64,000 nucleotides of DNA, taken from Bog-950 sp964631835. GTDB lineage: Bacteria > Bacteroidota > Bacteroidia > Chitinophagales > LD1. The notes under the pieces are model-generated. The model had not been told where the DNA came from. It made no database searches and was given only the letters and a program-made list of their open reading frames with translations. The stretch covers positions 1 through 64,000 of the forward strand of contig CAZWAD010000017.1 in NCBI GenBank assembly GCA_964631835.1. The letters are read 5' to 3'. Positions 17,597-25,830 of the stretch are shown in pieces. Position 1 is the first letter of the stretch. Every line of letters begins with the position of its first letter. Position numbers and translations under genes: made by a program.

Positions 17597-18593
17597 TCCC
17601 TTTACTCACCAAAGTTTCCGTTTTAATTCTGCCACTTTCGATTTTCATTCCTTCAAACGGGTCGTTTGAAATCAGGTAAGGGCCATCTAAATCAGCATAA
17701 TCAGCAAGCGGTGTAAGCTGTGCAGCAGCCGTGCAGCCAACTGATGATTCGCTCATGCAGCCGACCAAAACACTCAAGCCTAATTCTCTTGCTTTTACTA
17801 TCATTTGATGTGCTTCGGTAATTCCACCACATTTCATCAGTTTAATATTTACTCCATGAAAACTTTCGGATACTTTCTCCAAATCGCTTAAACGCTGACA
17901 ACTCTCATCCGCATATAATGGCAAAACAGATTTCTCCTTAAGCAATTTCATTTCTGCTAGCGCATCTTTCGGGAAAGGTTGTTCAACGAGGATACATCCT
18001 TGTTTTTTAAGCCATGAAATTCTGTCAATGGTTTCGTTTACATTTTCCCAGCCTTGATTTATGTCAACCGCAAAAGGTTTATCAGAAAACTTTCTGAAAT
18101 TCCGAATCACTTCTTCATCATTTTCACCGTTGAGTTTTAGTTTGAAAACACTGAAGCCATGTTTTGTTGCCTCATCAATCTTTAATTTCATTTCTTCAAT
18201 ATCGCACAATCCAATGGTGTAAGTTCCTAATGGAAAATTCTTCGGTTCAATTCCCAATAACTCTTCAATACTTTTATTTTCCAGTTGCGCTTTCAAACTC
18301 CACAAAGCCATATCAAGAGCGGCTTTTGCGCTGAGATTTGTTTCAACAGGTATCAGTTTCTCAAACCAGGCTTCAATAGAATCAGAAGAAATATCTTTTG
18401 TGAAATCAGTCAGAAACTCAGCAACCGACTTTTGCGTTTCGTTCAAATAAGGCGGTAGTGCTGCTTCTCCCCACGCCACTAAATTTTGGTGTTGAAGTTT
18501 TACATACACCACATCCGTATGTGTGCGGATGCCGTGCGTTATTCTGAAAGGAAATTTGAATTTGAGTTGATAAGGATAAAGCGATAACCGCAT
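17586..18593 (-). CDS. L-Ala-D/L-Glu (dipeptide) epimerase, enolase superfamily
   Basis: A 335-residue enzyme of the muconate-lactonizing subgroup. The catalytic residues are visible: the KxK pair FKLKL (Lys151, Lys153), metal ligands Asp177 (DINQGW), Glu204 (VEQPFP) and Asp229 (YADES), and the second acid/base lysine in NIKLMKCGG (Lys251 or Lys254). Family members epimerise L-Ala-D-Glu from murein to L-Ala-L-Glu during cell-wall peptide recycling, though some use other dipeptides. It starts 3 nt after sucC and is surely co-transcribed with it, which is an unusual pairing. Cytoplasmic. Confidence 0.88.
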   Translation of the reverse strand: MRLSLYPYQLKFKFPFRITHGIRTHTDVVYVKLQHQNLVAWGEAALPPYLNETQKSVAEFLTDFTKDISSDSIEAWFEKLIPVETNLSAKAALDMALWSLKAQLENKSIEELLGIEPKNFPLGTYTIGLCDIEEMKLKIDEATKHGFSVFKLKLNGENDEEVIRNFRKFSDKPFAVDINQGWENVNETIDRISWLKKQGCILVEQPFPKDALAEMKLLKEKSVLPLYADESCQRLSDLEKVSESFHGVNIKLMKCGGITEAHQMIVKARELGLSVLVGCMSESSVGCTAAAQLTPLADYADLDGPYLISNDPFEGMKIESGRIKTETLVSKGIIP

Positions 18594-18596
18594 GAA

Positions 18597-19808
18597 TTAG
18601 CTGAGCGCCTTCTTAACTTCTTCGGCTGCTTCTTTTAAAAGTATTGCGCCACGAACTTTCAACCCGCTCTCATCAATAATCTTTTTCGCCTGCTCTGCAT
18701 TTGTTCCTTCCAGGCGAACTATAATAGGAACCGGTATGTTCCCTATGGATTGATAAGCATCAACAATTCCCTGCGCCACCCGGTCGCAGCGGACAATGCC
18801 TCCGAAAATATTGACAAGAATTGCTTTTACGTTCGGGTCTTTCAGAATAATCCGGAAAGCTTTCTCCACTCGCTCGGCATTGGCAGTTCCGCCTACATCT
18901 AAAAAGTTTGCCGGTTCGCCTCCGCTCAGTTTAATAATATCCATGGTTGCCATAGCAAGACCTGCACCGTTTACCATACAGCCTACATTGCCATCCAGTT
19001 TCACATAATTCAAATCGGCATTGCTGGCTTCTACTTCAATCGGGTCTTCTTCATTCAGGTCGCGCATATCTTCCAAATCAGGATGCCGGTACAGCGAGTT
19101 GTCATCCAGTGAAATTTTTCCATCAACAGCAATTATCCGGTTTTCGGAAGTTTTCAAACAAGGATTTATTTCCAGCATCGAGGCATCGGTATTGATGTAT
19201 GTGTTGTAAACTGCCTTGGTAAACTTCTGCATTTCTTTCAGCGCGTTTCCGGTTAAACCAAGATTGAAAGCAATTTTGCGGCATTGAAAATCCTGCAATC
19301 CAACTTTCGGGTTAACCCATTCCTTTTGAACTTTCTCCGGAGTTTTTTCAGCTACTTCTTCAATATCCATTCCTCCTTCGGTAGAATAAATAATTACGTT
19401 TTTGCTCTTTGCCCGGTCGAGAAGAATAGAAAAATAAAATTCCTTCGGCTGCGACTCACCGGGATAATAAACATCCTGGGCTATCAAAATTTTCTTCACC
19501 ACTCTTCCCTGCGCACCGGTTTGTTTGGTCACCAGTGTGCCGCCCAAAATATTCGTTGAAATAGTTTTTACCTCGTCTAAATTTTTTGCCAGGGCAACAC
19601 CCCGCTGTTCGGTTCCCTGTATTACTCCTTTACCACGCCCCCCGGCATGAATCTGCGACTTGATTACCACCCAACTGCTGTTATATAATTCCTTAAGCTT
19701 TTTTGCTGCATCCACGGCATGTTGCGGAGTTCCGGCAACAATTCCTTCCTGTATGGCAACGCCATTCTTTTTCATCAGCTCTTTCGCCTGGTATTCGTGT
19801 AGGTTCAT
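18597..19808 (-). CDS. sucC: Succinyl-CoA synthetase (ADP-forming) subunit beta
   Basis: A 403-residue TCA-cycle enzyme subunit that couples succinyl-CoA cleavage to ATP synthesis. It opens with MNLHEYQAKELMKKNGV, has the ATP-grasp segments VVIKSQIHAGGRGKG and LEINPCLKT, and ends with the CoA-ligase-type domain: GCMVNGAGLAMATMD, NFLDVGGTA, NIFGGIVRCD and VRLEGTNAEQA. Length is normal. The alpha subunit gene sucD is not adjacent; the next gene in the operon is the dipeptide epimerase, 3 nt downstream. A TATTTTCG box lies about 45 nt upstream. Confidence 0.95.
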   Translation of the reverse strand: MNLHEYQAKELMKKNGVAIQEGIVAGTPQHAVDAAKKLKELYNSSWVVIKSQIHAGGRGKGVIQGTEQRGVALAKNLDEVKTISTNILGGTLVTKQTGAQGRVVKKILIAQDVYYPGESQPKEFYFSILLDRAKSKNVIIYSTEGGMDIEEVAEKTPEKVQKEWVNPKVGLQDFQCRKIAFNLGLTGNALKEMQKFTKAVYNTYINTDASMLEINPCLKTSENRIIAVDGKISLDDNSLYRHPDLEDMRDLNEEDPIEVEASNADLNYVKLDGNVGCMVNGAGLAMATMDIIKLSGGEPANFLDVGGTANAERVEKAFRIILKDPNVKAILVNIFGGIVRCDRVAQGIVDAYQSIGNIPVPIIVRLEGTNAEQAKKIIDESGLKVRGAILLKEAAEEVKKALS

Positions 19809-19853
19809 TTATAGTTCAGATTTATTTATCAGGATTTGTTCAAGTAAAGCGCA

Positions 19854-19861
19854 CGAAAATA
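19854..19861 (-). promoter_or_regulatory. -7-like box TATTTTCG upstream of sucC
   Basis: On the minus strand TTATTTTCGTGC is the same string seen before proB. The start codon is 45 nt downstream. Confidence 0.4.
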
Positions 19862-19930
19862 AAATTTGACTGTAAATAGTTATGAGCGGGTTGTGAATAG
19901 AAACTGTTCGCAAGGCATAATACAAGGGGC

Positions 19931-20018
19931 TGTCATGCCGGGGAACGAGGCATCTTGTATTTTTCGGGGCGATAAATACAAGATTCTTCACTTCGCAAAG
20001 CCTGCGTTCAGAATGACA
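19931..20018. repeat. Single TGTCAT palindromic element
   Basis: The element runs from TGTCAT to ATGACA, 88 bp, with an internal perfect stem ATCTTGTATTT / AAATACAAGAT. It has the same organisation as the units at 5454-5677. Nothing else is seen between sucC and the next gene. Confidence 0.65.
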
Positions 20019-20088
20019 AAACCTGTTCTCTGAACTTTTTTGTAATGAAAGAACTTAGAGTATAAAGTGCGAATTGGGGAATTAGCGA

Positions 20089-20763
20089 ATGTTCGTTCAT
20101 ATTAGCGCTGTGATTTTAGAAGCCACCGACATACACAAGAAATACGACTCGCTCGAAGTGCTCAAAGGTGTTTCGCTGCAAGTTCAAAAAGGCGAAATTG
20201 TTTCGCTGGTTGGCCCTTCGGGAGCCGGCAAATCAACCCTGCTTCATATTATAGGAACGCTCGATAAACCCAATAGCGGAGAAGTAAAGATTAACGGCCA
20301 TGAAGTATTCCGGCAAAGCGAGAAACAACTCGCCTTGTTTCGGAATAAATCTATCGGGTTCATTTTCCAGTTTCACCATCTGCTGCCTGAGTTTACCGCC
20401 CTAGAAAACGTTTGCATCCCCGCGTTTATTGGCGGTGAATCGAAAAAAGAGGCTGAAGCGAAAGCAAAAGAACTTCTCACTCTGCTCAACCTCTCGCACC
20501 GGTTAAGCCACAAGCCTTCCGAACTTTCGGGTGGTGAGCAGCAACGCGTGGCTGTGGCCCGAGCGCTCATTAATAATCCGCTGCTGGTATTAGCCGATGA
20601 ACCCTCCGGAAACCTGGACACCAACAACGCCCGCGAGCTTCACAAAATATTTTTTACGCTTCGCGAAAAGCTGCAGCAAACTTTCATCATAGTAACCCAC
20701 AACGAAGAACTTGCCGGCATGGCCGATAGAAAGGTGCACATGAAGGATGGAAGGATGGTTTGA
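20089..20763 (+). CDS. ABC transporter ATPase, LolD-like
   Basis: A 224-residue nucleotide-binding subunit. It has Walker A GPSGAGKST (about 42-50), the Q-loop segment FIFQFHHLLPEFTALENV typical of the LolD/MacB/FtsE class, signature LSGGEQQRVAVARAL, Walker B LLVLADEPSGNLD and the H-loop VTHNEEL. Length and the FQFHHLLPEF segment fit LolD, which powers release of lipoproteins from the inner membrane to LolA. No LolC/E permease is adjacent. A GTG at 20110 is an alternative start. LolD is the best guess; a MacB-type exporter subunit is possible. Confidence 0.82.
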   Translation: MFVHISAVILEATDIHKKYDSLEVLKGVSLQVQKGEIVSLVGPSGAGKSTLLHIIGTLDKPNSGEVKINGHEVFRQSEKQLALFRNKSIGFIFQFHHLLPEFTALENVCIPAFIGGESKKEAEAKAKELLTLLNLSHRLSHKPSELSGGEQQRVAVARALINNPLLVLADEPSGNLDTNNARELHKIFFTLREKLQQTFIIVTHNEELAGMADRKVHMKDGRMV

Positions 20764-20819
20764 TTCACAAGAGTTGACAGACGACAGTCCACAGCCCGAA
20801 GATTTATAGTATCGCTTAA

Positions 20820-21110
20820 TTGTCTCTGAGTATCACTAACCTGCCTCTGAGTATGACTCAGGCGCTTTTGAACTTGACTTCGGAACTTGTGAAGCTGACT
20901 CAGAAGCTTCGGACTATGACTCAGGAGCTTCGGACTATGACTCAGAAGCTTCGGACTATGACTCAGAAGCTTCGGACTATGACTNNNNNNNNNNNNNNNN
21001 NNNNNNNNNNNNNNNNNNNNNNNNNNNNNNNNNNNNNNNNNNNNNNNNNNNNNNNNNNNNNNNNNNNNNNNNNNNNNNNNNNNNAGCTTCGGACTATGAC
21101 TTTGGAGCGC
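20820..21110. repeat. 21-bp tandem repeat array (heptad-phased), interrupted by an assembly gap
   Basis: Repeats with a 21-bp period based on GCTTCGGACTATGACTCAGAA run from about 20870, with more degenerate units back to about 20820. The unit contains the palindrome GAAGCTTC. Because the period is a multiple of three, both strands stay open: the + strand reads as heptads LRTMTQK or LRTMTQE, the - strand as SHSPKLL. There is no convincing start codon at the head of the + frame (TTG only; first ATG at about 20853). I do not call a gene. It resembles the 42-bp arrays at 39.3-39.7 and 60.3-60.6 kb in period and heptad phase. Confidence 0.7.
20985..21084. other. Assembly gap (100 N)
   Basis: Exactly 100 N inside the 21-bp array. 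The round number marks a scaffold join of unknown true length, so the array is probably longer than shown and the distance between flanking genes is uncertain. Confidence 0.97.
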
Positions 21111-21292
21111 TCCTTTGGGCAAAAACAGCGAAAAAGTGACAAAATCAAAGGCTTTTTAGTAATGCTTTGAGGCAGGCCAATCTGCCAAACATCAAGTTTG
21201 GTGAAACTTTGAAGAACCCAACAGACCATAGATTCAGGTTTTGAATGCCTCCACTTTATGTTACTCAAGGTGTAACATAACCCAACCGAAAC

Positions 21293-21844
21293 TTACTGAA
21301 TCTTACCTTTGAACTCAGCCTGGTATTTCTCCCACGTGGTAGTTTTATAGCTGTTGCTGGCTATAAAGGTGAGGAGAGTTTCAAACCCTTGCGGTGTTTG
21401 ATAGCCCGGTACCGGAAAAATCGGGCTCATATTTTCATCATAATAGACTGTAGTGGGGTAACCCATACGCCCGTTCAGCATTTCAGCAGCCAACTCGTTG
21501 TATCCCCGCATACCTTGAGGAACATATTTATATACCTTACCATTATAGCTGAATTCCTGGCGGGTTTCAGCATCGAACTTTACGGCATAAAAATTCTTGT
21601 TCACATATTTTACAATTTCGGGATGCACAAAAGTGCTGGCATCCATCTTTTTGCACCATCCGCACCATTCTGTATAAACGTCAATAAAAACTTTTTTCTT
21701 CTCTTTTTTCTGGGCAGCAAGCATCTCCTCCCACGTCAGCCAATGAATTTTACTCCCGTCAGCAGCAGGTTTCGGAGGATTGTTGAACGAAAAAAAGGAT
21801 GCTAAAACGGCAAACGCAACAAACAGCAGCAAATGCTTCTTCAT
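21293..21844 (-). CDS. Exported thioredoxin-family protein
   Basis: A 183-residue protein with a signal peptide (to about residue 20) and a thioredoxin fold of the DUF255/thioredoxin_7 type. The motif TEWCGWCKKMD carries the redox pair Cys61 and Cys64, preceded by KKVFIDVY, with the later GYPTTVYYDE containing the cis-proline. It likely reduces or forms disulfides, or holds thiol substrates, in the periplasm. It is transcribed alone from a good TATCTTTG promoter (21861-21868). Confidence 0.85.
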   Translation of the reverse strand: MKKHLLLFVAFAVLASFFSFNNPPKPAADGSKIHWLTWEEMLAAQKKEKKKVFIDVYTEWCGWCKKMDASTFVHPEIVKYVNKNFYAVKFDAETRQEFSYNGKVYKYVPQGMRGYNELAAEMLNGRMGYPTTVYYDENMSPIFPVPGYQTPQGFETLLTFIASNSYKTTTWEKYQAEFKGKIQ

Positions 21845-21860
21845 AGATTTTATTTTAAAT

Positions 21861-21868
21861 CAAAGATA
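21861..21868 (-). promoter_or_regulatory. -7 box TATCTTTG for the thioredoxin gene
   Basis: A perfect TAnnTTTG on the minus strand, 16 nt before the start codon. A TTTC stands 19 nt further upstream in place of TTTG. Confidence 0.55.
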
Positions 21869-21892
21869 GGCAAAAATTAAGCCACAAGAAAG

Positions 21893-22978
21893 TTACTGAT
21901 GGGCGTAAACGTCCACTGGTACTGTATGAATCCACCCGAAAATATCTTCGGCTTTTCCTGATTTGATAGCCATAAGTCGAGCTTTCAGTTTTTGTGAAAT
22001 CTCCCGAGTTTCAATAGGTGGTAGGTCATAGTTTTCCCCTTTATAATGGAATTCGCCAATGTGCGACACCACTGCCGCAGTTCCGGTACCAAACATATCT
22101 TCGAGGGTTCCTTCGTGGTAGGCATTTATTATTTCTTCAACCGAAACATCACGTTCCTGGACTACATAACCTTCGTTTTCGGCTAACTGAATAATGCTGT
22201 CGCGCGTAATTCCGTTAAGGATTGTTCCAAGATCAAGAGCCGGAGTGATAATAACACCATCAATTATTACAAAAACATTCATTGTTCCTATCTCCTGAAG
22301 ATAACGGTGATGAATACCGTCAAGCCATAAAATCTGGTCATACCCCATCTTCCTGATTTCACGTACAGGCATCATAGCAGCGCCATAGTTTCCGGAACAT
22401 TTGGCAAAACCTGTTCCACCCGGAAATGCACGAACATATTTGTCGTGAATAAAGACTTTTACAGGCTGAGAGTAATATATACCTGAAGGCCCTGTGAAAA
22501 TAATGAGGCGAAAGTGTTCAGCGGGTTTTATGCCTACATACTCTTCAGTTGCAAACATGTATGGACGTATGTACAAAGAAGAATTAACTGCTGTGGGTAT
22601 CCAGTTTTTATCCAAAGTCAAAAGCTTGTCAATAGCATTTAAGTAAAGTGCCTCGGGAACATCAGGCATGGCCATACGCTCGGCCGAAAGGTTCAAGCGG
22701 TTAAGGTTTTGAAGCGGACGAAAAACAATGGGGTTACCATCAGTATCTAACTCGGCTTTAAGCCCTTCAAACACAGCCTGCCCGTAATGCAGCGCTGACA
22801 AAGCCGGGTGAACTTCAAAGTTTCCAAAAGGCACAATGCGGCAATCATGCCAGTCGCCATCGCGGTAGTCAGCCATAAACATATGGTCGGAAAAGTGCTT
22901 GCCAAATGGCAGGTTGCTGAAATCCACTTCACCAATTCTTGAAGATTTGGTTTTTTCGATGCTTATTTTGTAGCCCAT
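21893..22978 (-). CDS. ilvE: Branched-chain amino acid aminotransferase
   Basis: A 361-residue PLP enzyme (fold type IV, the longer BCAT form) catalysing the last step of Leu, Ile and Val synthesis with glutamate as amino donor. Visible motifs are HYGQAVFEGLKA (about 64-75), FRPLQNLNRLNLSAERMAMP, YIRPYMFATE, and GFAKCSGNYGA with the likely PLP lysine Lys193, followed by ILWLDG and FGTGTAAVVS near the C-terminus. Length is normal for this subgroup. It is monocistronic, divergent from the 151-residue gene, and has a TATTTTTG box at 23009-23016. Confidence 0.94.
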   Translation of the reverse strand: MGYKISIEKTKSSRIGEVDFSNLPFGKHFSDHMFMADYRDGDWHDCRIVPFGNFEVHPALSALHYGQAVFEGLKAELDTDGNPIVFRPLQNLNRLNLSAERMAMPDVPEALYLNAIDKLLTLDKNWIPTAVNSSLYIRPYMFATEEYVGIKPAEHFRLIIFTGPSGIYYSQPVKVFIHDKYVRAFPGGTGFAKCSGNYGAAMMPVREIRKMGYDQILWLDGIHHRYLQEIGTMNVFVIIDGVIITPALDLGTILNGITRDSIIQLAENEGYVVQERDVSVEEIINAYHEGTLEDMFGTGTAAVVSHIGEFHYKGENYDLPPIETREISQKLKARLMAIKSGKAEDIFGWIHTVPVDVYAHQ

Positions 22979-23008
22979 ATCCTTTGAGTTTTAGAGTAGT
23001 ATTACGAG

Positions 23009-23016
23009 CAAAAATA
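23009..23016 (-). promoter_or_regulatory. -7 box TATTTTTG for ilvE
   Basis: A perfect TAnnTTTG on the minus strand, 30 nt upstream of the ilvE start codon. No clear TTTG at the -33 position. Confidence 0.5.
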
Positions 23017-23051
23017 GAATAACTTTCTACTCTCCCTTTCCGCGCCAATTT

Positions 23052-23059
23052 TATTTTTG
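23052..23059 (+). promoter_or_regulatory. -7 box TATTTTTG for the 23082-24118 pair
   Basis: A perfect TAnnTTTG on the plus strand, 22 nt upstream of the start at 23082. Together with the box at 23009 it makes a divergent promoter pair. Confidence 0.5.
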
Positions 23060-23081
23060 AACATTTATCAGAGAATTCAAC

Positions 23082-23537
23082 ATGATTAAAATAGCCGCTA
23101 CTAACACCTTATTTAACAGGCAAAAATTGTTCAAAACCGGAAGAGACACCGGAACTGTAAAGCGGTTTTCTGCCGAAGGGAAAAATATGGCTGTGGTTTA
23201 CGCTCATGCGGAAAAGGAGTTGCCGGCAGCAGTAAAAGAAATGCTCGATAAAATTATTGTAGCATGCAAGTTTAAGCCCGAACAAACTATTTATCTGAAC
23301 AACAAGTTCAATAAGCTTTCAATAGGCGAATTACTTAACGCAAATCCTCTGAGCTTAGTTATTGTTTTCGGTGAAGTAGCCTTAAGCCGAAATCTGGCTA
23401 AACTCAAAAAGAACGAGCCTTATGAAATGAACGGAACAATAATCATCCAGACTGAGCCTCTTTCAAAACTACATGCCGATAAGAAAGAGAAAGACCTGCT
23501 GTGGAAAGTGCTTAAGAAAACTATCAACCTCAAATGA
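23082..23537 (+). CDS. Small protein of unknown function, possibly DNA polymerase III psi-like
   Basis: A 151-residue soluble protein with no signal peptide. I do not recognise a family with confidence. Its C-terminus, TEPLSKLHADKKEKDLLWKVLKKTI, recalls the HolD (psi subunit) pattern of a short loop followed by a K-x-LW-x-xL helix, and the middle (LLNANPLSLVIVFGEVAL) could be the nucleotide-fold core of such a protein. This is an inference from pattern only. Its stop overlaps the rdgB start by ATGA, so the two are co-translated, which fits a role around DNA replication or nucleotide quality but does not prove it. Confidence 0.5.
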   Translation: MIKIAATNTLFNRQKLFKTGRDTGTVKRFSAEGKNMAVVYAHAEKELPAAVKEMLDKIIVACKFKPEQTIYLNNKFNKLSIGELLNANPLSLVIVFGEVALSRNLAKLKKNEPYEMNGTIIIQTEPLSKLHADKKEKDLLWKVLKKTINLK

Positions 23538-24118
23538 AACTGATTTTTGCCACTTCCAACCCTCATAAACTAACAGAGATTAGAGTAATTGCTTCACCAA
23601 ATATTGAGATTTTAGGATTAAAAGATTTAGGGTTTGAGGGTGAAGTTCCCGAAACTCAGGATACGATTGAAGGGAACTCTCTGCAAAAAGCAGAGTTTGT
23701 ATCTAAAAAGTTCAATATCCCCTGCTTTTCGGAAGATACCGGGCTAATGATTGAGGCATTGAATGGTGAGCCGGGCGTTTACTCAGCCCGATATGCCGGT
23801 GAAAATGCTTCGTTCGGGGATAATGTTCAAAAGGTTCTTTCTAAAATGGAGGGTAAGGAAAACCGGAATGCACGGTTTAAAACTGTAATTACATACTATT
23901 CACAGGGTAAATTCGTTCAGTTTGAAGGTGTAACGGAGGGAATAATTCTGGTAGAGCCTAAAGGAAGCAACGGATTTGGTTATGACCCTATCTTTCAACC
24001 CGAAGGTTCAGCCAAAACCTATGCTGAAATGACGCTTGATGAGAAAAACCAGTTCAGCCACCGGAAAAAAAGTTTTGACCTGTTTGCCAACCATTTGAAA
24101 CAATTTGCAGTCTTATAA
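23534..24118 (+). CDS. rdgB: XTP/dITP diphosphatase (RdgB/HAM1 family)
   Basis: A 194-residue house-cleaning enzyme that hydrolyses dITP, XTP and ITP to monophosphates. It has the N-terminal FATSNPHKLTEI, the catalytic stretch FSEDTGLMIEALNGEPGVYS (about 64-85), ARYAGENAS, and the C-terminal substrate loop GSNGFGYDPIFQPEG followed by FSHRKKS. Length is normal. Overlaps the preceding 151-residue gene by 4 nt. Confidence 0.95.
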   Translation: MKLIFATSNPHKLTEIRVIASPNIEILGLKDLGFEGEVPETQDTIEGNSLQKAEFVSKKFNIPCFSEDTGLMIEALNGEPGVYSARYAGENASFGDNVQKVLSKMEGKENRNARFKTVITYYSQGKFVQFEGVTEGIILVEPKGSNGFGYDPIFQPEGSAKTYAEMTLDEKNQFSHRKKSFDLFANHLKQFAVL

Positions 24119-24168
24119 ACAAGGTTGGCAAAAATTCGTATTTTAGTTTAACCCAAAATGCTAAACAC

Positions 24169-24744
24169 ATGAGCGCATTAATGTATCAGGGCCATACCGA
24201 AGAACAGATACGGGAGGGTTGCCTGCAGGGCAATCGCAAGTATCAGCAGATGTTATATAACATGCTTTCTGCTAAAATGTTTGGAGTATGTCTCAGATAT
24301 GCAAATGAGTATAACTCTGCGCAGGATTTGTTACAGGAGGGTTTTGTAAAAGTGTTTAAGAATATTGAAAAGTTCAGAGGTGAGGGTTCTTTTGAAGGTT
24401 GGGTGCGTAGGATTTTTGTGAACACAGCTATTGAGCATTACAGGAAACAAGTGAATCTGTACGCTCTTCATGATTCGGAAGCAAAGTCTTACGAGTATTA
24501 TGGCGAAGGAGCGCTTCACGACCTGAAATACCAGGATATCCTGAAAATGATACAGAAACTGAGCGATGGTTACCGGACAGTATTTAACTTATATGTAATA
24601 GAAGGATATTCGCACAAGGAAATTGGAGATTTGATGGGAATTTCTGAAGGAACATCTAAATCGCAATTGGCAAGAGCAAGGTATCTTTTACAAAAAATGA
24701 TTACTGAAACTTCGGAAGTTTCTCAGCAAACACAAAACGGATAA
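24169..24744 (+). CDS. ECF-type RNA polymerase sigma factor
   Basis: A 191-residue sigma-70-family factor. Region 2 spans about 25-95 with YANEYNSAQDLLQEGFVKVFKNI (the DxxQE-type core-binding segment) and GWVRRIFVNTAIEHYRK (-10 recognition helix). Region 4 spans about 125-180: LSDGYRTVFNLYVIEGYSHKEIGDLMG, then SEGTSKSQLARAR, the -35 binding helix. Target genes are unknown. The following gene has a single membrane helix and is a likely anti-sigma partner (37-nt gap). Confidence 0.9.
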   Translation: MSALMYQGHTEEQIREGCLQGNRKYQQMLYNMLSAKMFGVCLRYANEYNSAQDLLQEGFVKVFKNIEKFRGEGSFEGWVRRIFVNTAIEHYRKQVNLYALHDSEAKSYEYYGEGALHDLKYQDILKMIQKLSDGYRTVFNLYVIEGYSHKEIGDLMGISEGTSKSQLARARYLLQKMITETSEVSQQTQNG

Positions 24745-24781
24745 TAATAAGAACGAAATAAATATTGAACAAACATCTACT

Positions 24782-25525
24782 ATGGAAGAGCAGATTAAAA
24801 ATTTTGACAGAACTATAGAGCATATCATGAATGAAAGTGCTGTTGCACCTCCTTATGGAATGTGGAACAGGATTTCAGCCGAGTTGGATAAAGAAGCTTT
24901 GCCCGCAGCTGCAGCTGCGCCCGCATCAGCTATTCCCAAGCGCGCTATCGTTACTGCGGCAGCCACCTTGTTTCTTGTAGCTACTTCAGTTTTAACTGTA
25001 TTTCTTTTGAACAAAACTCCAGCAAACGAAATTAAATCCGGAACAGCTTTAACCACGCCTTTTGAAACAAAAATACCAGCCGGTGTAGCTGACAGAACTC
25101 CCGAAAACAAAGCGGTTACTCACGCAGTAGTTAGCGGAAAGGAAAAAGAAATTACCATTTCAAAACACCAGGTTTCCGAAATAGAGAGGAGAGCGCCTGT
25201 TACTCTTCCGGTTGAAAGTATGGTCTCAACTCCGCAAACTGAGGTAGCCATTCCGATCAACCCTGCCTCTAATGCAATTAGGGCTAACAGTGAAACTTAC
25301 TTCTTCCCTCCGGTTGATGCTAACATACCCGATTCAAAATCTGCTATCGCGTTAGCCACTCAAAGCGATGACGATGAAACTGCCGAAACAGATGAAACAG
25401 GTATTACCGAGAGAAAAACCAAGAGCTCATTTTCCAGAGAAAAGAAAATTAAGTTCAGAAAAAAGAGGACTCCCGGATTTTCTTACGGCACTCTTAACAG
25501 AACCCGCCAAAACCGGTCGAGATAA
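24782..25525 (+). CDS. Single-pass membrane protein, probable anti-sigma factor
   Basis: A 247-residue protein with a cytoplasmic N-terminus (about 1-55) that includes AVAPPYGMWNRISAELDKE, a pattern common at the start of Bacteroidota anti-sigma proteins, a membrane helix (about 57-78, TAAATLFLVATSVLTVFLLN), and a low-complexity periplasmic part rich in Thr, Ala and Pro with a basic C-terminus (SREKKIKFRKKRTPG). It lies 37 nt after the ECF sigma gene. No catalytic motif is seen. Anti-sigma function is inferred from position and topology. Confidence 0.6.
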   Translation: MEEQIKNFDRTIEHIMNESAVAPPYGMWNRISAELDKEALPAAAAAPASAIPKRAIVTAAATLFLVATSVLTVFLLNKTPANEIKSGTALTTPFETKIPAGVADRTPENKAVTHAVVSGKEKEITISKHQVSEIERRAPVTLPVESMVSTPQTEVAIPINPASNAIRANSETYFFPPVDANIPDSKSAIALATQSDDDETAETDETGITERKTKSSFSREKKIKFRKKRTPGFSYGTLNRTRQNRSR

Positions 25526-25830
25526 AAAACATGCTTATTGAATTCGGTGTAGCTGTTGATTACAACAGTGCCGGTTCACGCTTAGGGCACTCAAGGGGTG
25601 AAATAGCGGCTTCAAGATCGTGAAGGAGTAACTCCGTTCCTTTAGCTATTCCGAGGGCTCAAAATGCTTGAAGCAACAATTTTCGTTGTTTTTGCTTAAA
25701 AAATGGTTTCGAGATGAAATCAAGTGGTAAAACAGAGAGGGCAAATGGTAAACCGGAATAGTCGAATGGCTTCGCGGCAGGCGAACTGTTCACCCCATCT
25801 GTCACCCCTTTTTCTATTTTCGCCCGCTTT
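25526..25830. other. Intergenic region with a weak terminator-like hairpin
   Basis: No gene is seen. A possible hairpin AAGCAACAA ... TTGTTTTTGCTT (25671-25697) could end the sigma/anti-sigma transcript. A palindrome GGAGTAACTCC lies near 25625. The right end holds the prfC promoter box. Confidence 0.35.
25815..25822 (+). promoter_or_regulatory. -7-like box TATTTTCG for prfC
   Basis: TATTTTCG lies 8 nt before the prfC ATG. With the usual short distance from box to start site, the transcript would have almost no leader. Confidence 0.4.

Noticed and set aside
20640..21122. Minus-strand frame through the 21-bp array (SHSPKLL heptads) into the LolD-like gene
   Set aside because: It overlaps a firmly identified gene on the other strand and crosses the N gap; open only because the period is divisible by three.
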